Source of the DNA: Paraburkholderia bannensis NBRC 103871
GTDB lineage: Bacteria > Pseudomonadota > Gammaproteobacteria > Burkholderiales > Burkholderiaceae
Length of the DNA: 64,000 nucleotides
Direction of reading: 5' to 3'
Assembly (NCBI RefSeq): GCF_000685015.1
Contig: NZ_BAYA01000019.1
Location: 62,001-126,000 of the forward strand
This document shows, in pieces, positions 61,846-64,000 of this stretch (the first letter of the stretch is position 1; every line of letters begins with the position of its first letter). The position numbers and the translations under genes are program-made. The notes beneath the pieces were generated by a model. The model worked only from the letters and a program-made list of their open reading frames with translations. It searched no databases and was not told the DNA's origin.

Positions 61846-62727
61846 TCAGCTGACCCGGTTCACGACCAGGTCAGCGAGTTCGGCGAGGCGCTGGGCGCGC
61901 GCACCGAACGGTTCGAGTGCCGCGTGTGCATCGGCGCGCAGCTGCTGCGCGAGGGCACGCGAGGCATCCAGACCGATGATCGACACGTAGGTCGGCTTGC
62001 CGTCCTTCGCGTCCTTGCCAGCGGTCTTGCCCAGAGTCGCCGAGTCGGCGGTCACGTCGAGAATATCGTCCACTACCTGGAAGGCCAGGCCCACGGCCGC
62101 GGAGTACTTGTCCAGCGCGGCGAGGGTTTCAGCGGAGGGCGTGTCGCCCGCCACCGCGCCCATGCGGACTGCGGCGCGCAGCAGCGCGCCGGTCTTCAGG
62201 CGGTGCATCGTTTCGAGCTGCTCGCGCGTGAGCGAATGGCCCACGCTCGCGAGGTCGATCGCCTGGCCGCCAGCCATGCCGATCGAGCCGCTGGCCAGCG
62301 CGAGTTCGCGCACCAGCGCAGCCTGGCGCTGTGCATCCAGCACGTCCGACGTCAGCGCGACGAACGCCTGCGATTGCAGTGCGTCACCTACCAGCAGCGC
62401 CGTCGGTTCGTCATATTTGACGTGTACCGTCGGTTTGCCGCGGCGCATGTCGTCGTCGTCCATGCACGGCATGTCGTCGTGCACCAGCGAGTAGACGTGG
62501 ATCATCTCCAGCGCGCAAGCGGCGGCGTCGAGCGCCTCCGGCGTGGCGTTCGAGAGTTCGCCTGCGGCGTGGCACAGGAGCGGGCGCACGCGCTTGCCGC
62601 CGCCCAGCACGGCATAACGCATGGCGTCATGCAGCGGAGCGGGCTGCACGTCGGCAGCCGGCAAATAGTGATCAAGCGCGCTCTCGACCCGATCGAGCAC
62701 CGTCCGGGTCCATTGGTCAAAATTCAT
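61846..62727 (-). CDS. ispA: (2E,6E)-farnesyl diphosphate synthase
   Basis: A 293-aa prenyl transferase that joins IPP to DMAPP and GPP to make farnesyl diphosphate. The two aspartate-rich motifs are LVHDDMPCMDDDDMRRGKPT and FQVVDDILDVTAD, with GGKRVRPLLCHAAGEL near the start. Its start overlaps the stop of xseB by 4 bp, so they are coupled. Confidence 0.95.
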   Translation of the reverse strand: MNFDQWTRTVLDRVESALDHYLPAADVQPAPLHDAMRYAVLGGGKRVRPLLCHAAGELSNATPEALDAAACALEMIHVYSLVHDDMPCMDDDDMRRGKPTVHVKYDEPTALLVGDALQSQAFVALTSDVLDAQRQAALVRELALASGSIGMAGGQAIDLASVGHSLTREQLETMHRLKTGALLRAAVRMGAVAGDTPSAETLAALDKYSAAVGLAFQVVDDILDVTADSATLGKTAGKDAKDGKPTYVSIIGLDASRALAQQLRADAHAALEPFGARAQRLAELADLVVNRVS

Positions 62728-63032
62728 AGATCGTCGTCTCCGCCCGTTGCGGATGTCGTATTGAGGGGCACGGGCCGAAGCGTCTCGCCGTCGAGCACGC
62801 GCACCTGTTGTTCAACCTTTTCGAGCTGCTGCTGGCAGAACTTCACCAGCACCGCGCCGCGGCGGTACGCGCCCAGCGATTCCTCGAGGCTCAGACTGCC
62901 GCCTTCCATGCGCGCCACCAGCGCGTCGAGTTCCGCCAGAGCGGCTTCGTAGCTCTCGGGCAGGGCCTCGGCGGCTGCCTGAGACGCCGCTGCGCCGAGC
63001 GCTCCACTGTCTTTCGATGCGGATTTCGCCAT
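62724..63032 (-). CDS. xseB: exodeoxyribonuclease VII small subunit
   Basis: A 102-aa small subunit of exonuclease VII. ALPESYEAALAELDALVARMEGGSLSLEESLGAYRRGAVLVKFCQQQLEKVEQQVRVLD is the classic XseB core. The large subunit XseA is not in the window. The order xseB-ispA-dxs is common in proteobacteria. The Ala-rich N-terminus (about 22 residues) is longer than in E. coli. Confidence 0.95.
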   Translation of the reverse strand: MAKSASKDSGALGAAASQAAAEALPESYEAALAELDALVARMEGGSLSLEESLGAYRRGAVLVKFCQQQLEKVEQQVRVLDGETLRPVPLNTTSATGGDDDL

Positions 63033-63384
63033 CTGGGGTCGCCAAAATGAAACAAGGCGGACATTCTACGGCAAAAGCACCCCGGCCGCCCCGCTCGCCG
63101 GCTCGTGTGCCCGCTCGACCACATTACCGCGGGTTGCCCAAATCAGTTCCAGAAGGCTATTTTCACGGCGTTTTATGCGCGGTTGGCACCGCGTTCCTGC
63201 CGCCTTCCCGTCCGATACTGCCCGCAGTGCCACCTGGATTCTGACTGATTTTCGATGCAATTCCGGCAAAAATCAGCCACTTAGCTACCCTTTTAAGGGT
63301 AAACCGGATATACTAGCCGGCTCCCTAAATCGAATCTTCGATGGTTGGGTTGTTCACTGCTTTCACGTCTAATCGGGAGTGGGA
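63033..63384. other. divergent promoter region xseB / Rieske gene
   Basis: A 352-bp intergenic stretch. It contains the palindrome and promoter at 63286-63314 for the rightward gene and the unassigned leftward promoter of xseB. No additional gene is seen. Confidence 0.5.
63286..63314 (+). promoter_or_regulatory. promoter and palindromic operator of the Rieske gene
   Basis: TACCCTT and AAGGGTA (63286-63292, 63295-63301) form a perfect 7-bp inverted repeat with a 2-bp centre. The -10 box TATACT (63309-63314) follows. The palindrome covers the expected -35 position, so an activator or repressor probably binds there. The ATG is 71 bp downstream of the -10. Confidence 0.5.
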
Positions 63385-64000
63385 ATGTCCAATCTGAGCA
63401 ATGCATTGCAGCTGAAGTCCATTCACAGTCAGCTGCCAGTCACGGCTTACTTTGACGAAGCGCTTCTGAAGCGCGAAATCGACACGCTTTTCCAGAAAGG
63501 TCCTCGCTACGTCGGGCACGAATTGATGGTGCCTGAAGCGGGGAATTATTTTGCGCTGCCCGGCGAGAAAGAGGGTCGCGTACTCGTTCGCAACAAGAGC
63601 AACGAGATCGAGCTCCTCTCCAACGTTTGCCGCCACCGTCAGGCCATCATGCTAAACGGTCGCGGCACGGCAGACAACATTGTATGTCCGCTGCATCGCT
63701 GGACGTACGACCTCAAGGGCGAACTGCTCGGCGCGCCGCACTTCGCGGACAAGCCCTGCCTGAACCTGAACAGCACCCCGCTGCAAAAGTGGAACGGCCT
63801 GCTGTTCGAGTCGGCCGGGCGCGATGTCGCGCGCGATCTCGCACGCCTGGGGCCGGCCAGACACCTCGACTTTACGGACTATATGTTCGATCACGTCGAG
63901 GTTCACGAGTGCAACTACAACTGGAAGACCTTCATCGAGGTCTATCTGGAGGACTACCACGTCGTCCCGTTCCATCCGGGGCTGGGCCAGTTCGTCTCGT
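63385..64000 (+). CDS. Rieske 2Fe-2S aromatic ring-hydroxylating oxygenase alpha subunit (partial)
   Basis: The first 205 residues are in the window and the gene continues past the right edge. The Rieske motif is CRHRQAIMLNG ... CPLHRWTYDLKG (C-x-H ... C-x2-H), which binds the 2Fe-2S cluster. The catalytic domain begins with NYNWKTFIEVYLEDYHVVPFHPG, which matches the mononuclear-iron His-x4-His type. GGGAGTGGGA precedes the ATG. It resembles oxygenases of aromatic or quaternary-amine substrates; the substrate is not visible. Confidence 0.85.
   Translation, partial: MSNLSNALQLKSIHSQLPVTAYFDEALLKREIDTLFQKGPRYVGHELMVPEAGNYFALPGEKEGRVLVRNKSNEIELLSNVCRHRQAIMLNGRGTADNIVCPLHRWTYDLKGELLGAPHFADKPCLNLNSTPLQKWNGLLFESAGRDVARDLARLGPARHLDFTDYMFDHVEVHECNYNWKTFIEVYLEDYHVVPFHPGLGQFVS

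Overview
The window is chromosomal DNA of a high-GC beta-proteobacterium, most likely Burkholderiaceae of the Paraburkholderia/Caballeronia/Burkholderia type. Evidence for this is the rpsU-yqeY-dnaG-rpoD block with a long acidic RpoD, several Burkholderia-style trimeric porins, an OprB-type porin, many LysR/AraC/TetR regulators and a dense set of catabolic operons. I see no phage, insertion sequence, CRISPR array or other mobile element.

Layout. 1-481: no convincing gene, but a strong orphan terminator. 0.5-4.2 kb: DHA2 efflux pump, then a nitrilase divergent from a LysR regulator. 4.2-9.65 kb: an envelope-related island of YXWXPGXW-repeat proteins, an ECF sigma factor with a membrane anti-sigma candidate and a periplasmic partner, a DUF1800/DUF1501 pair and a second repeat lipoprotein. 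Three of its transcription units carry the same promoter-like motif. 9.7-14.4 kb: OprB porin with a tiny membrane protein and a leader peptide, back to back with an Nramp-family transporter. That transporter has a roughly 720-nt leader containing an acidic, proline-rich mini-ORF and a 54-codon ORF, and its metal-site motifs are non-canonical. 14.4-17.6 kb: small hypothetical proteins, a Rap1a/Tai-like protein and a porin. 17.7-23.4 kb: an aromatic-degradation operon (SnoaL-like protein, BKACE, FAH hydrolase, extradiol dioxygenase, MhpA-like hydroxylase) divergent from a TetR regulator. 23.4-24.7 kb: a Fur-family regulator and a phosphopantetheinyl transferase behind a Fur-box-like site. 25-29.7 kb: GST, a flavin-type oxidase/reductase/ferredoxin fusion, a LysR regulator and a quinone oxidoreductase. 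29.8-34.9 kb: Lrp and VOC proteins divergent from diaminopropionate ammonia-lyase and two M20-type amidohydrolases, then a small AraC protein. 35.2-42.1 kb: deoR facing a complete deoxyribonucleoside operon (tsx-nupC-deoC-deoA-deoB-cdd). 42.3-47.9 kb: aldehyde dehydrogenase, class III aminotransferase, APC permease and a divergent AraC regulator, probably for an amine or omega-amino acid. 47.9-53.7 kb: an unusual CAU tRNA and the rpoD-dnaG-yqeY-rpsU block. 53.8-63.0 kb: tandem Usp, HI0933-type flavoprotein, tsaD, porin, folE2 and the dxs-ispA-xseB isoprenoid group. 63.4-64.0 kb: the start of a Rieske oxygenase, cut by the window edge.

Most interesting items: (1) the ECF-sigma/DUF1800-DUF1501/YXWXPGXW island with a repeated promoter motif; (2) a tRNA with a CAU anticodon but a long, class-II-type variable arm; (3) the Nramp-like gene with a candidate MgtL-type leader peptide and altered metal-binding motifs; (4) an aromatic operon that replaces the usual meta-cleavage lower pathway with FAH and BKACE enzymes. 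All functional calls come from reading the sequence without database searches.
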